This document shows, piece after piece, positions 34,918-45,665 of a stretch of DNA of 64,000 nt. The notes beneath the pieces are model-generated. The model made no database searches. It was not told the origin of the DNA and saw nothing but the letters and a program-made list of their open reading frames with translations. The position numbers and the translations under genes are program-made. The DNA lies in NCBI GenBank assembly GCA_029706075.1, contig JAINUG010000088.1, positions 1,346,001 through 1,410,000 on the forward strand, read 5' to 3'. The number at the start of each line of letters is the position of its first letter. The stretch's first letter is position 1. Origin of the DNA: Aldrovandia affinis (taxonomy: Eukaryota > Chordata > Actinopteri > Notacanthiformes > Halosauridae).

Positions 34918-35070
34918 AGATCTGTTCCCTCCCCCCTCCCTGGGGCGGACAGCCAATTGCCACCGCCTAGTGGCACTCCCGGCCAGAGCCTCTGGCGCGG
35001 CCGGCAGAATTGAACCCCGGTCGCAGTGGCCAGTGTTGAACATTGTAACCGCTAGACCACCCGTGAGGCC
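34918..35070 (-). mobile_element. tRNA-derived SINE head fragment, family A
   Basis: On the minus strand it reads a tRNA-like head (CTAGCGGTTACAATG region, then GGGGTTCAATTC as B box), followed by the body block TGGCTGTCCGCCCCA. It ends inside the body. It is oriented opposite to the copy at 34387, so the two could pair in a transcript. Confidence 0.7.
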
Positions 35071-35204
35071 GTAAATGCAGATTTTAATAAAAAGTAAAAC
35101 ACCTACAAGTTTGAGGTTGTAGGACATCTGTATGTGTAGCGGATGAGCTCTGGTACGTGAGCGTCTGCTACAGAAAGTGACGTGCATAAAAGTGTGATTA
35201 GTTC

Positions 35205-35310
35205 TCGGAGTTAGGGACTTGAGTCTTTAGCTCGGTGAGCTAAATTACTCTCTTGTCGCGTCGAGATCCCTCAGTTCGAAACTTGCTGCGGGCAGAACCA
35301 ACTCCGTTAC
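35205..35310 (+). mobile_element. Possible second tRNA-like SINE head
   Basis: TAGCTCGGTGAGCTAAATTA resembles an A box region and CAGTTCGAAACT a B box, with the spacing of a tRNA promoter. No body or tail could be matched to another copy in the window, so the call is tentative. Confidence 0.3.
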
Positions 35311-36390
35311 ATATGCAGCAGAGCATAATGTTGTTAATATTTAGGTAGCCATGACAAAACAATTGTCTTACAACCTTTGCTAATTTTACCGCGGATTGGG
35401 AAAACGGCTAAATGGATTGGCTTGGAGTCGAGAAATATATTCTATAGGGCTATCTGAGGAGATTGTTTTCAGCCAAATAGGCGATGAAACAGCTAAGACA
35501 ATGATAGTAGAATTTTATGGTTTTGAATGGGAGCTGTTCTCAAAAGCTTTAATAGGGTTTTGCTGGAAAACCCCTAATATAGCTTGTGTTTACTGAACAT
35601 TCCTTCAAAGATTCCATTGGTTTGTGCATTCTACTTACTGATCTGCATACGATAAAATATCATCTTTTACAAACTTTTTTTAATATGGTTTGGATTATTT
35701 TAATTGAAAGGGAAACTGAATGTGTTGCGTCTGAACTGAATGATTTATTAATGAATGAAAACACTATTTGATTGATGTGGTGTGGAAAATATATTTATCT
35801 TCGTTCGCTGTCTGTCAGCTGTGTGCTATCCGCTGTTACTCTCTCTCTGAGAAACGTAACACCGAAAATATGCAGTGTCAATCCTGTCAGGCAACTGAAC
35901 AAAACTTCAAATAGAGAGCTCTTTTAGGCCATACTGCTACACTCAACCCAGTGAAACTCTCCTAGAGTTAAACTAACACTGCACTCTCTGTCCAGTGATA
36001 CTCTCCTAGAGTTAAACTAACACTGCACACTCTGCCCAGTGACACTCTCCTAGAATTACACTAGTTATAGAGGGTTAAGTGAGTCAGTGAACCCAACCAT
36101 AAGTGATTCTTACATTAGGTGCCTGGAAATGTGGAGGGAGACAGACAAGAGATCCATTAGATCAAGAATCATGATTGCATATCATTTTATTCAACCTTAG
36201 TAACTAAATGTAAAATTCATACTGAATTCAAACCGCTTGAATTTCCACAACAAAGTCTAAACAAAGTCTACTCACCAGAAGTCCAAAAACCCGTCAGAAC
36301 TGAAACACAGAGAAAAAACAAAACAGAGACATGACAATGCTTTTAAACATAATTATTATCTGCAGGATTGCAAAATATACATGCATCACA
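35311..36390. other. adcy9: adcy9 last intron, no feature recognised
   Basis: AT-rich. A short internal tandem repeat (ACACTCTCCTAGAGTTAAAC-like units, about 35940-36065, roughly 50 bp period, three copies) is the only structure seen. Confidence 0.4.
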
Positions 36391-36395
36391 AATAC

Positions 36396-36954
36396 CATCC
36401 ATCCATCCATCCATTATCTCATTTATTTGGTCAGGGTCGCGGGGGCGGCTGGAGCCTATCCCAGCATCAGTTCCGGGAGAGAGGCAGGAATACACCCTGG
36501 ACATTGCCAATCCATCGCAGGGCACACACACCATTCACTCACACACTCATAACGGGCAATTTAGACTCTCCAATTAGCCTAACGTGCATGTCTTTGGACT
36601 GTGGGAGGAAACCGGAGTACCCGGAGGAAACCCACGCGGACACGGGGAGAACATGCAAACTCCGCACAGAAAGGCCCCCGGCCTGGATTCGAACCCGAGA
36701 CCTTCTTGTTGTGCAGCAACAGTGCTATCCACTGCACCACCGTGCCGCCCTTGGACTCATACCTACAGGCAAATTTAGACTCTCCAATTAGCCTAACGTG
36801 CATGTCTTTGGACTGTGGGAGGAAACCGGAGTACCCGGAGGAAACCCACGCAGACATGGGGAGAACATGCAAACTCCAAACAGAAAGGCCCCGGCTGGGA
36901 TTCGAACCCGGAACCTTCTTGTTGTGCAGCAACAGTGCTATCCACTGCCCCACC
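36396..36954 (-). mobile_element. tRNA-headed SINE with partly duplicated body
   Basis: On the minus strand the head reads GGCGGCACGGTGGTGCAGTG (A box) and GGGTTCGAATCC (B box), then the widespread fish body with GGTTTCCTCCGGGTACTCCG and ending at (CCAT)n, 36396-36415. A second partial copy of head plus body (36770-36954) lies directly beside the first (36396-36750), either a tandem duplication or insertion beside a related copy. Confidence 0.75.
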
Positions 36955-37004
36955 TCGGTATGGGTTTCAGACTCCTTTATTTCAACCCGACTAATCACTA
37001 CTGA

Positions 37005-38360
37005 TACATACATACAGTACACAGCATAAATGAGTACACCCCCTCTGAAACCTAACAAATTCAGCTATCTCTCTTCACAAATAAGACATATTTGGGGTTC
37101 CTATATGATGTAATGTTCCAGCAACTCTGGTTTATCAGTTACCAATGAAACATGTCAATACTAAACAGAAAAATAAGATTTTCTTATCAAAATTATAAAA
37201 GGCCATGCTGCATAAATGAGTACACCCTCCTGAAAGTTACAAAATAAAACTTAATTTAAAGAAATCTGGTGCTAGTTAAGGGCAATTGATCAGCAGATGA
37301 GTCTGTTGAACCATCACACTCAAACAGGTGTCATTTGTTGACAATTAAAAGTGGTACTTAACCCATTGAATCACTCTCAGACTTAATGCTGACAACAATG
37401 GCACCACATGGGAGAGAACTGTCTCATTTCATTGCACAAAAGAGGACAAGTGTACAAGTGGATTAGCAAATCACTGTTATTAAGTCAGAATACAATAGCA
37501 AAAGTGATACAGAAATTCAAAAAGGATGGACTTGTGACAAGCTCCCAGAAACGTTCAGGCTGTCGCCGTAAGCTTTCACCTCATGATGAGTGATTTCTGT
37601 TGAGAAAGGTGCAGGAGAATCACAAAGCAAGTGCCTCAGAGCTGGCAAAAGCTGAGGAAAGCCAAACTGGAGTGACTGTTTCATCTCACAAAGTAAGACG
37701 CACCCTGCATAGAAGTGGAATGCATGGTTATCGTCCACGCAGGAAGCCACTGCTGAAGGCAAAGCACAAGAAAGCCCGTTTAGCCTTTGCCAAGGCCCAT
37801 ATTGGTGAAGGTGAAGGTGAAGACTTTTGGGAATCCTGATGCTTTTTGATCCAATGGCAAAAAGCACAAGAAAGTCCCTACAGTAAAGTACAGCGGTGGT
37901 AGTTCCTGAAGGTGTTTGCCATCGATGGGCCCAGATGTACTGCAAAATCTTGAAAGTGAAGATGCTACCCCTCTCTCCACACCCTGGGTCATGAAACTCT
38001 GCACTTTTTCAACATGAAGACTAAACATTTTGGGAATTCTTAAGGAAGAACAAGGTGAAAGTGCTGCATGAGACCTCAATCCCAATAAGCTCTCCAAATG
38101 TCAATCGGAGATGAGGGTTTTTGGATCCAAAGAAATGGACATCCACCTGCATCACCTGATGCGGCGTTGATAAGTGATTACATCAATCCAAGCTGTATGC
38201 TAAGAAGTGCCACTTAACTGTAGGACCACATTATAGACTTCAGAAACCTACTCAGTATTTTATATACATGTGCTTCACTAATGATGAACAGCATTCATAT
38301 AATTATGAATTTCTAAAGTTGTGTGCATTTACGCATTTTGATGCATTTCAGGATTCACAT
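37005..38360 (+). mobile_element. Tc1-like transposon, degenerate
   Basis: The left part has a Tc1-type terminal stretch (CAGCATAAATGAGTACACCC). Plus-strand coding blocks follow: [20 protein letters not shown] (37470-37530), [10 protein letters not shown] then a stop, and [37 protein letters not shown] (37660-37775). These are the paired helix-turn-helix and GRPRR-like regions of Tc1 transposases. The catalytic half is scrambled or deleted after 37800. The right inverted repeat was not found. Confidence 0.8.
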
Positions 38361-38390
38361 AATAACAGTAGTTTTAAACACCTCATTCTT

Positions 38391-38773
38391 TGAAATAATG
38401 TTTTACATTTAATTATTTATTTCAGATTTTTTCCCTGTTTTTCCTCCCAATTTGGTGGCCAATTACACCCTCTATTTATTTCGATTTACCCTCCCCCACG
38501 AGCCCACCATCCACCTCCATGGGACAAGCCACTTCCTCGAGGCCGGCAATGAACCGCTTCCTCCGAGACAGAACTTATTTTGTCCACAGGGAAGTCCTCG
38601 GCGCTCCTCGGTGAGCTAGTGCCAGCTCACCCTCCCCTCTCCCCTTGGGGCGAACAGCCAATCGCCGCCCCCGATCAGGGCTCCCGGCCAGAGCTGCTGC
38701 AGCCGAGTTTCGAACCACAGCTGCAGTGGTTCCGGGCGAATGCTTAGACCATTACACCACCCGAGACCCCGCC
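38391..38773 (-). mobile_element. tRNA-derived SINE, family A, with 15-bp target duplication
   Basis: Flanked by AAACACCTCATTCTT at 38376-38390 and 38774-38788. Read on the minus strand it begins GGGGTCTCGGGTGGTGTAAT (A box region), has GGTTCGAAACTC (B box), the block TGGCTGTTCGCCCCA and a T/A-rich end. The clean duplication suggests a fairly recent insertion. Confidence 0.9.
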
Positions 38774-38788
38774 AAACACCTCATTCTT

Positions 38789-39727
38789 ATTGATTTCTCT
38801 ACAATTCAACAAACAAAATAAATACATCAATAAATTGTTAGTGTTTCATGTGTTTCATTGTGTTTGGTCTTTTCTCATATGTTTCTTTAATTACTAAGGA
38901 AATAATAAGGCTAATTATAATGCATAAAGTCCCAGATTTACCAACTGTCACTGCTACGATGCTGATAAATACAATTTGCCATTGGCATTTTTCACATTTT
39001 ATTTTCTTGCTTCAGGGAATCAAAATTGATTTAATTGGGATTTCTTCCCACTGATCAACACATAATGCTCTATAATGTTGATCTTGTTGCCCAAGTTCAG
39101 AACCAGCTGGACCAGAGATGAAGCAGTAATCCAAAAAGGTGAATAAAATAATTAAAATTAGAAAATTCGAAAAAATTAGAATTAAAATTTAAAAATGAAT
39201 AATCTTATAAATAATTGAACCATGTGTTTTGATATGTACAAAGATTTAGGTAACACTTGGAGGTTTTTGCATATTAAAAGGTTGACATAATAAGATGCTC
39301 CATAACTGGGTGAGAAACAGTTGAAGCAGTTGTCTATTTATGTCCCAACACTTCAGTGTCTCACATAGGCGTAATTGATATGATACGAATATTTAACAGG
39401 CTTATATCTATATGTCAAGTAAAGTAAAGTGTTATCTGTTAACATAGGTCTGGATTACATCAAGCTTCAAAGTGAGCCTGTGCCTCAGCTGGAGCCTCAC
39501 TACAGCTCCTCAGACTACTTTGCTGCCATCAAGTCCCCTCAGTCCCAAGAAGGCAACAAGCAGCTTGATGGTTAATTGGCCTGCTCAGCAGACAGTGGGG
39601 GCATTCTTAAGTAATTTCCAAGTGTCTGCAGGGTGTCTATTCGAATCAACACGCCCCTGCCTCAGAAAATTCAGATTCTACTGAAGTTGAACCAAAGGTT
39701 TTATGATTTTGGAAAGTAGAGAACATA
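38789..39727. other. adcy9: adcy9 last intron, no feature recognised
   Basis: AT-rich stretch without family motifs. I see nothing coding in it. Confidence 0.4.
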
Positions 39728-40180
39728 CAGGTGGTGGACAAAATAATGGAAACATGGATTTCATGTATGCTGTTTTATGACTCTCATAGTATGTGTGACT
39801 TTTAGATTATGACTTGGTATTTTGTCATAAAATTTGTATTTTTATGACAATTAATCATGATTGACCATTAATCATATCATAGCATTTGATTGTTTTGTCC
39901 TAGATTAGCTGAAGTGTGTACTCATTTATCACCGACATAATAGCAGTGTTCAATTAGCCGAATGATTATTTCATAATAATATGATTAATGGCCAATTATA
40001 ATTAATTGTCATACTCCTCAAAATACCACACCATAATCTAAAAGTTCCACATACTATGAGAGTCACAAAACAGCATAGAGAATCAGGTTAAGAACAGAGG
40101 GTGGAGGTTTTGCTTAACAAACACGGCAGCTGTTTTAATGTATGAAATCCTGGTATTTCCATTACTTTGTTCACCACCTG
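39728..40180. mobile_element. Mariner/Tc1-like foldback mini-element, 453 bp
   Basis: Bounded by TA dinucleotides (39726-39727 and 40181-40182). The ends CAGGTGGTGGACAAAATAAT and, reversed from the right, CAGGTGGTGAACAAAGTAAT are inverted repeats. Further inward, GACTCTCATAGTATGTG pairs with CACATACTATGAGAGTC on the other side, and the AT-rich centre is also near-palindromic. No transposase is encoded. Confidence 0.8.
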
Positions 40181-40618
40181 TATGTAGATATAGAATACTA
40201 GATTGGACATTCATGTTCTACAGCATCAGAGCCACCACTTTTGTCTGGTACTCAATATTCCAAAATTGAATTGTCACCCTATTCATATATGCAGGAACAA
40301 GCCTTGGTGTGATGTTGAATCTTTACCCTAGGAACAAGATAGAGTGGAAAAAAATATAGTTCTACCTTCTAGAAGAGAGAACTGTAACTCCCTGCCTACA
40401 CTATATGTCGTAATACAAAAGTGATTATGATGCTCTTTTTCAGACCAATACACTAGGAAGTGATGTCGTCACTGCTACTTAGCGTCCTTTGATCACCGTG
40501 ACAGTGGCGCTGAGGTGGCCGTGTAGGGTTCTAATGGGCACAGTCACGTCAGTGAACTCCAAAAATATTTTCCTCGCTTATGATTACATACATGTCAAAG
40601 AGAGGTTGAAAAGTCATT

Positions 40619-41421
40619 GGGCCTCATGCAAGAACATTTTCATATTTTTATCCTATCTTTCTCGTATTTTTTTTCGTGAGGTGACTTCTACGAGTATTCC
40701 ACGTCAGATTCAGCAAACGCTCGTAACTTCAGAAAATTGTCGTAAATGATAACGTAAACATGCTGAATGCCAAGTCTTCTTAAATGAGTGTGCGTTCATG
40801 TGATTTGTGAATTAGCATAATTAACGGCCCAATAATGCTATATAAGGTTAGGCGCCCCGCCCCATTTTCATAGGAAAGTCATTCATAATAATGGCACCGA
40901 ACAAAACCAAGAAGAAAAACTGTACAAGCTCGGAGATTGAAGTACTACTATTTGAAATAAGTAGCCGAAAGCACCTACTATTTAAGAGCGTCAACAGTAG
41001 AATTAAGTATTAAGTAGTATTATACCCTAGCCTCAATAGCCACAATTGAAACAAATGATAATGATATAATTATATTAATTAACTATGAATGATATTATCC
41101 TACAATTTGAAAAGAAAACAGTAAAATATAGGCCTACAATTGTCAAACAGGATACATTATGATTTCTATCATTTATCATTTATAATTTATATATTCAAAC
41201 TCAACAGTTCTTCTAAGTAACGAAATAGACACAATCCATTAGTCAAAAACAAAGTTGTTTTGCCTTGGAGAACGGCAGGCAAATTGTATGTATGACTCCT
41301 ACGACAGCTCTGGACCACTCGTAAATTTTGTTCGTACCGAAGAGAAAATTCTAAATACGAGAAATTGGTGAATGCGGAAATGAACGAATTTGTGCATAAA
41401 AGTGGTTCTTGCATCTGGCCC
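40619..41421 (+). mobile_element. PIF/Harbinger derivative carrying a Myb/SANT-like start
   Basis: The inverted ends are GGGCCTCATGCAAGAACATT and, reversed from the right, GGGCCAGATGCAAGAACCAC, with ATT at both flanks (40616-40618 and 41422-41424). At 40891-41013 the plus strand encodes MAPNKTKKKNCTSSEIEVLL then FEISSRKHLLFKSVNSRI followed by a stop. That matches the N-terminus of the Myb/SANT-like accessory protein of Harbinger transposons (TSSEIEVLL...RKHVLF). The transposase gene is absent. Length 803 bp. Confidence 0.6.
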
Positions 41422-41571
41422 ATTGTTTATTAGAAGACACTTAGCAGAAATCTACCCCCAATATACATATTTTTGCAGGATTGATGGTATGTATTTTATC
41501 ATCAAAGAAAATGTTTTTGGAACTTACCAACTTGCATTGTTAATGCTATTAATGCTTTTTTTGTTTGTTTC

Positions 41572-42210
41572 AGATTTTTTAGTAGCCAATTAGTAGCCAA
41601 TTACACCCTCTATTTATTTAGATTTATCCTCCCCACACGAGTCTGCCGCTCATCTCTACGAGGCAAGCACATTTTCCAAGGGCAGCAAACTCCGCTTCCT
41701 TCGAGACGGAATTGCCCACCCACGTTCTGGAGACTCCTTTACGTGTTTCACGGCAGACCTGAGCCGGTTCACCCTCCCCCTCCCCCTGGGGCAGACAGCC
41801 AAATGCCGCCCCCGATCGGGGCTGACGACCAGGGCCGGTCTGTAGAGACGGGTTTTGAACCACGTCCCTGACAGGCAGCGCACACTGTATCGGACCAGCC
41901 AATATACGGTGCGTTAGACCGTTATGCTATCCGCCGCGTTATTAATGCATTGTTCATTGTTAATCTTATAGATGGTCATTATGGTAGGCATGAGAGTCCG
42001 TTGTCATGGAGATCCAACTACACTAATAAGCTGTGAGATCACAATTTCCTAGTGTATATGGCCTCATGCTAAATTAGGGGTCATGTCCAAATTTGTTTTC
42101 TATTCTATATACATGGTAGAGAAGTCCAAGAAAGAGTTATTGATTTGGACATATTGCATTGTCCTACATTGAGTGTTGCAGTGTAATACTGTAAGTAAGC
42201 TGCTTAATAG
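41572..42210 (-). repeat. Composite repeat copy A (SINE plus 0.27-kb partner sequence)
   Basis: 41572-41940 is a family-A SINE in minus orientation (head with GCGGATAGCATAACGGTCTA, B box GTGGTTCAAAACCC). The following 41941-42210 is shared almost base for base with 48961-49240, including the CTGTGAGATCACAATTTCCT block, so the two loci share about 0.6 kb. Located in the last adcy9 intron. Confidence 0.8.
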
Positions 42211-42539
42211 CACTCAAGCTTCTGCTGAAATGTCCACAAAGATGTGAAATGCAAAAGTTATTGATTTAAGTAAGTACTAATGTACAATATACCTACATTG
42301 TGTTAACCTTTTGTTTACACTTTATTAAATGACATTTCCAACTATCAGATTGGCTGTTTATTTTACTATAATATTAGCAATTGCCGAGTTTTACTTTTTG
42401 TACTTAAGTACATTGGAAGTTGATACTTAGGACTTCAACTCAAGTGATATTTGAGATTAGAAATTTTACTTATCTTTTACTAAAGTAATTCTTCAACAAA
42501 GTAACTCTACTCATTCTCCTTTTCCACCCCTGAATGTCA

Positions 42540-42860
42540 AAAAAAAAACTGACAATAATTGATTCCATAAGTATTAACCCCTTTTGTGAAGACACATCTA
42601 AATAAACTGTGGTGCAATCAATAGTCTTCAGAGGTCACATTATTATTTGATTGGAGTCCACCTCTGTATAATTAAGGTGTTTCAAATTATTATTACAAGA
42701 GCTTCATCATAAGACCAAAGAACATTCAAAGCAAATCTGAGAAAAGGTTCTAAAAAGCGAATTGGCTGTATAACTCCAGTTTACTCACAGTAAAACATGT
42801 CATATGGAGGACACAAGAACAACCTTCAGCTTTTTTCATGAGCTTAAAATTCAAGGAATT
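42540..42860 (+). mobile_element. Dispersed repeat resembling a Tc1-element 5' region
   Basis: The stretch GATTCCATAAGTATTAACCC, then TCAATAGTCTTCAGAGGTCA and GGAGTCCACCTCTGTATAAT, matches my memory of the non-coding 5' part of a common fish Tc1-family element. No transposase and no ends are visible, so the family call is tentative. Confidence 0.35.
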
Positions 42861-43369
42861 TAGCTAAAATGTCAGGTCACATATAATAACCCTACAAGGC
42901 TACCACTCTACCATATGGAGCATACAGCAGTAGTGGTTGCTTTTAGTATGTACTATTGTCTACAGTGCTATAATTCTGGCCATCCAGCAACTCTGTGAAT
43001 TGTGTGTACTGTGTGCACGCAGGCCTAGTACGTAAGCGGCTTTCCCCGTGGGCTTTGATCGGCTTGGATAATAAAGCCTTGCCATATAATATTGTACTGA
43101 TTGGCAGCTCAGAACTATCAGTAAAAAATAAAACAGAAGTGACATTAAATGTTGTAATCTCGTAGTCTGGTGTATTCCAGGTTGAAAATGAAGCCTATGG
43201 CAGTGTCCACATTTCTGACCTAAAGTCGTTTTTAACAGAGATAACGTGCGTTTTGGCCCCGTGTTTGGTCTGCTTCGGCCGTTTGTCGGTCCATGCGGGG
43301 GACCTTATCAGACTAAAGTGTTGAAACTCCCCGCTGTGGCGCTGGAGGCACGCAGTAACAGCCACTGAC

Positions 43370-43512
43370 CTGCAGAGGGGGTTGTAGAGCAGGACAAGCA
43401 GCGCAACTCCCACCATGGTCGCCAGGACAGAGCGCATCCAGAAGCAGAGGTGGCAGAAGTTGCAGTACTGGATGATGGCGATGATGACGGCGCAGCAGGT
43501 GAACATGGTGAA
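43370..43512 (-). CDS. adcy9: Adenylate cyclase 9, exon with TM10-TM11
   Basis: The 143-bp exon starts after CACCAG in phase 0 and ends at a GTCAGT donor in phase 2. It encodes FTMFTCCAVIIAIIQYCNFC, then WMRSVLATMVG and LLVLLYNPLC. Human ADCY9 reads FTGSAALIAVVHYCNFCQLS and WMRSSLATVVG at the same place. It supplies two membrane helices of the second cassette. The join AG|G to the last exon makes Arg and restores the frame. Human has about 25 more residues in the following extracellular loop. Confidence 0.95.
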
Positions 43513-43739
43513 CTGGTGCACACAGGAGCTTGGTTAACAGAAATGCACTGCACTTCTGAGTAGGAAGCGCAGTGATGGCACACGGTGATGGCATACGGCT
43601 TCACTACTATACTCCTTTAACTATAGTTCAGAACACACTATATGAGTACAGAGGGCTCTTCTCTGCTGGTTTTCCCCCCTGTGGCAATACCATTCCTCAT
43701 GGCCTCCCGGTTTCAACCTGTACACTCCCCAAAATCTAG

Positions 43740-44345
43740 CGTTCACCTGGAGCTCCCTCACTCTCTCCCCTCTTTGACTCACACACTCCCCTGTAGCTCA
43801 CACATCTCCTAACCTCCACACCAGGGGCGATTCTAGGATTTGACCTTTAGGGGAGCTCAGCCCCCAATGAGAGTGTGAGATGTACACATGCAAAGCACAA
43901 GCCTACATTTCTTAATTAATTTACTGTTACACTCCCCAAAACAAAAACACCACAATAGTGGTCGCTCTCAAAATTGAAATACCACCCTCCTGTGGTATTT
44001 TAAAAAATAGATATTAAGTAAAAAAGTTTTTTAGAAAAGAATGACTAAACATTTTCAGGGGTGCTGAGATGAAAGACAGGGGGGCTAAAGCCCCCCTAAG
44101 TAGGGTCTAAAATCTCCACTGCTCCACACACTCCCCTGTAGCTCACACATCCCCTAACCTCCACACTCCCCTGTAGCTCACACATCCCCTAACCTCCACA
44201 CTCCCCTGTAGCTCACACATCCCCTAACCTCCACACTCCCCTGTAGCTCACACATCCCCTAACCTCCACACTCCCCTGTAGCTCACACATCCCCTAACCT
44301 CCACAGCTCACACATCCCCTAACCTCCACACTCCCCTGTAGGTCA
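43740..44345. repeat. 35-bp minisatellite, interrupted by a hAT mini-element
   Basis: Units read CTCCCCTGTAGCTCACACAT followed by CCCCTAACCTCCACA, about six copies at 44129-44345 and one to two diverged copies at 43780-43821. The array lies in the adcy9 intron between exons 44410 and 43512. The element at 43822-44121 separates the two parts. Confidence 0.9.
43822..44121. mobile_element. hAT-type mini-element, 300 bp, inside a minisatellite
   Basis: Flanked by perfect 8-bp copies CTCCACAC (43814-43821 and 44122-44129). The ends are CAGGGGCGATTCTAGGATTT and, reversed from the right, CAGTGGAGATTTTAGACC. The interior has short inverted blocks (AGCTCAGCCCCC and GGGGGGCTAAAG) and no coding sequence. 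The duplicated 8-mer is part of the minisatellite unit itself. Confidence 0.85.
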
Positions 44346-44409
44346 TTCCCCTCTGTGACCTGGGCTGACTCTGTGAGGTCTGATCAGCCCTATAAAGCCC
44401 TACCCGTAC

Positions 44410-44569
44410 CTGTATGGAGAGGTGGAGGTCGCAGGTGACGTGTGAGAAGACGGACACGGCGGGCAGGGACACCAGCACGGCTCCAATCAGGTGACGGGGG
44501 ACCCAGCCGGAGACGGCCCTCAGTAGGGTCTGGGTGCAGTGCAGCACGCTGTCCAGGTAAAAGGCCATG
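44410..44569 (-). CDS. adcy9: Adenylate cyclase 9, exon with TM9
   Basis: The 160-bp exon begins in phase 2 after GCGCAG and ends at a GTACGG donor in phase 0. It encodes MAFYLDSVLHCTQTLLRAVS, then GWVPRHLIGAVLVSLPAVSV and FSHVTCDL. Human ADCY9 has MVFFLEDVMACTKRLLEWIA, GWLPRHCIGAILVSLPALAV and YSHVTSEY, an unambiguous match. The GWVPRHLIGA stretch leads into the hydrophobic helix VLVSLPAVSVF. Confidence 0.95.
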
Positions 44570-44629
44570 CTGCGCAGAGAAACCGTCAGTCACTCCCACT
44601 TCCACACCCCCCCAAAACACTGTTCACCA

Positions 44630-45130
44630 TCCACATCTCCCTTTCTCTCCTTTTCTCCTCTCTTTCTCTGTCACTCCTTCTCTCTCCCAGCCCCTCTCTC
44701 TCTCTCCCTTTGGATGTGTCCTGTTATTTATTCCCACTCTCGCATCCCAAAAAATCTCAGTGCATAGGTACTGATCACCAATCACAGCTCCCTCTCTCTT
44801 CCTCTCTCCTCTGTTTTTCCTCTGTCCTTCCTTCTACCTCCTCTCTTTTATCACCCCTCTCTCTATCTCTCTCTCTGCACAAAGGAAGTGCTACCAATTC
44901 ATTCCCACTATCGCCGCCCCCCAAAAACACGCTAATGCATAGGTAATGCGTATTACTTACAGCTATAAAATAATACCTCTATTCTCCTATGCTACCTTTC
45001 TTTCCCTCCCTCACTTGCTCCTTCTCATACAAATCCCTCCTCACTTTCCCTCCCTCTCCTCTTTCCTCCCCCTCTCTCCCCCTGCTCTCTTTCCCTCCCT
45101 CTGCCTTTCTCTCCTTCTTAATCACCCCCT
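44630..45130. repeat. Pyrimidine-rich tract (CT-rich on plus strand)
   Basis: Long CT-rich low-complexity sequence in the adcy9 intron 3' of exon 45180-45388; in the transcript it is purine-rich (GA). Short unique stretches around 44740-44770 and 44885-44985 interrupt it. Confidence 0.85.
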
Positions 45131-45179
45131 TCCTTCTCTTTCTTGCTAACTGCCTGTCTCTCACCCCGCCGGCCCTCAC

Positions 45180-45388
45180 CGGATGGACAGCACCAGGGAC
45201 AGGAGCTGCAGCAGGGCAGCGATGACGGCGAGGGCGAGGGTGGGCGTGGGCGGAGTCAGGCCGGTGAGAAGCGGCCGCAGGAAGCAGGCCAGCGTGAGCA
45301 CCAGGAACACGGCGCAGGACAGGGCCACATCCAGGAGAGAGCTGAACCTAGGACTGGTAACAGTCTTTAATGGAGCCTGGGTCTCCAC
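45180..45388 (-). CDS. adcy9: Adenylate cyclase 9, exon with TM7-TM8
   Basis: The 209-bp exon starts in phase 0 after CTCTCAG and ends at GTGAGG in phase 2 (CG|C Arg at the join). It encodes VETQAPLKTVTSPRFSSLLD and two hydrophobic helices (ALSCAVFLVLTLACFL and LALAVIAALLQLLSLVLSIR). Human ADCY9 has SPVKTFASPTFSSLLDVFLS and LLLEVLSLAVSIR here. Skipping this exon would change the frame, since 209 is not a multiple of three. It sits between complementary pyrimidine and purine tracts. Confidence 0.95.
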
Positions 45389-45408
45389 CTGAGAGCAGGG
45401 GGGTGGGA

Positions 45409-45665
45409 GACAGGAGGGGGAGAGAGGAGGGAGGGGAGGAAGGAAGGAGGGAGGGAGAGAGAGAGAGAGGAGGAAGAGGAGGGAGAAAGAGAGAGAGGGG
45501 TGGAGGAAGAGAGAGAATGAGAAGGGAACAGGTGAGAAAGATAATGGGAGAGGAAGCAGAGGAGGCCAGGAGGGATAGAGCAAGAAAGAGTGAGAGATCG
45601 TGGGGGAGGGGAAAAGAGAGAGACAGAGCGAGAGATTGAGAGAGAGAGAGAGTTGAGGGAGAGAT
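45409..45665. repeat. Purine-rich tract (GA-rich on plus strand)
   Basis: GA-rich low-complexity sequence directly upstream of exon 45180-45388 in the transcript sense, where it reads as a pyrimidine tract running into the CTCTCAG acceptor. Confidence 0.9.

Noticed and set aside
35205-35310. A functional tRNA gene
   Set aside because: Box A and B-like words exist but no cloverleaf with paired acceptor stem is evident; more likely a SINE head.
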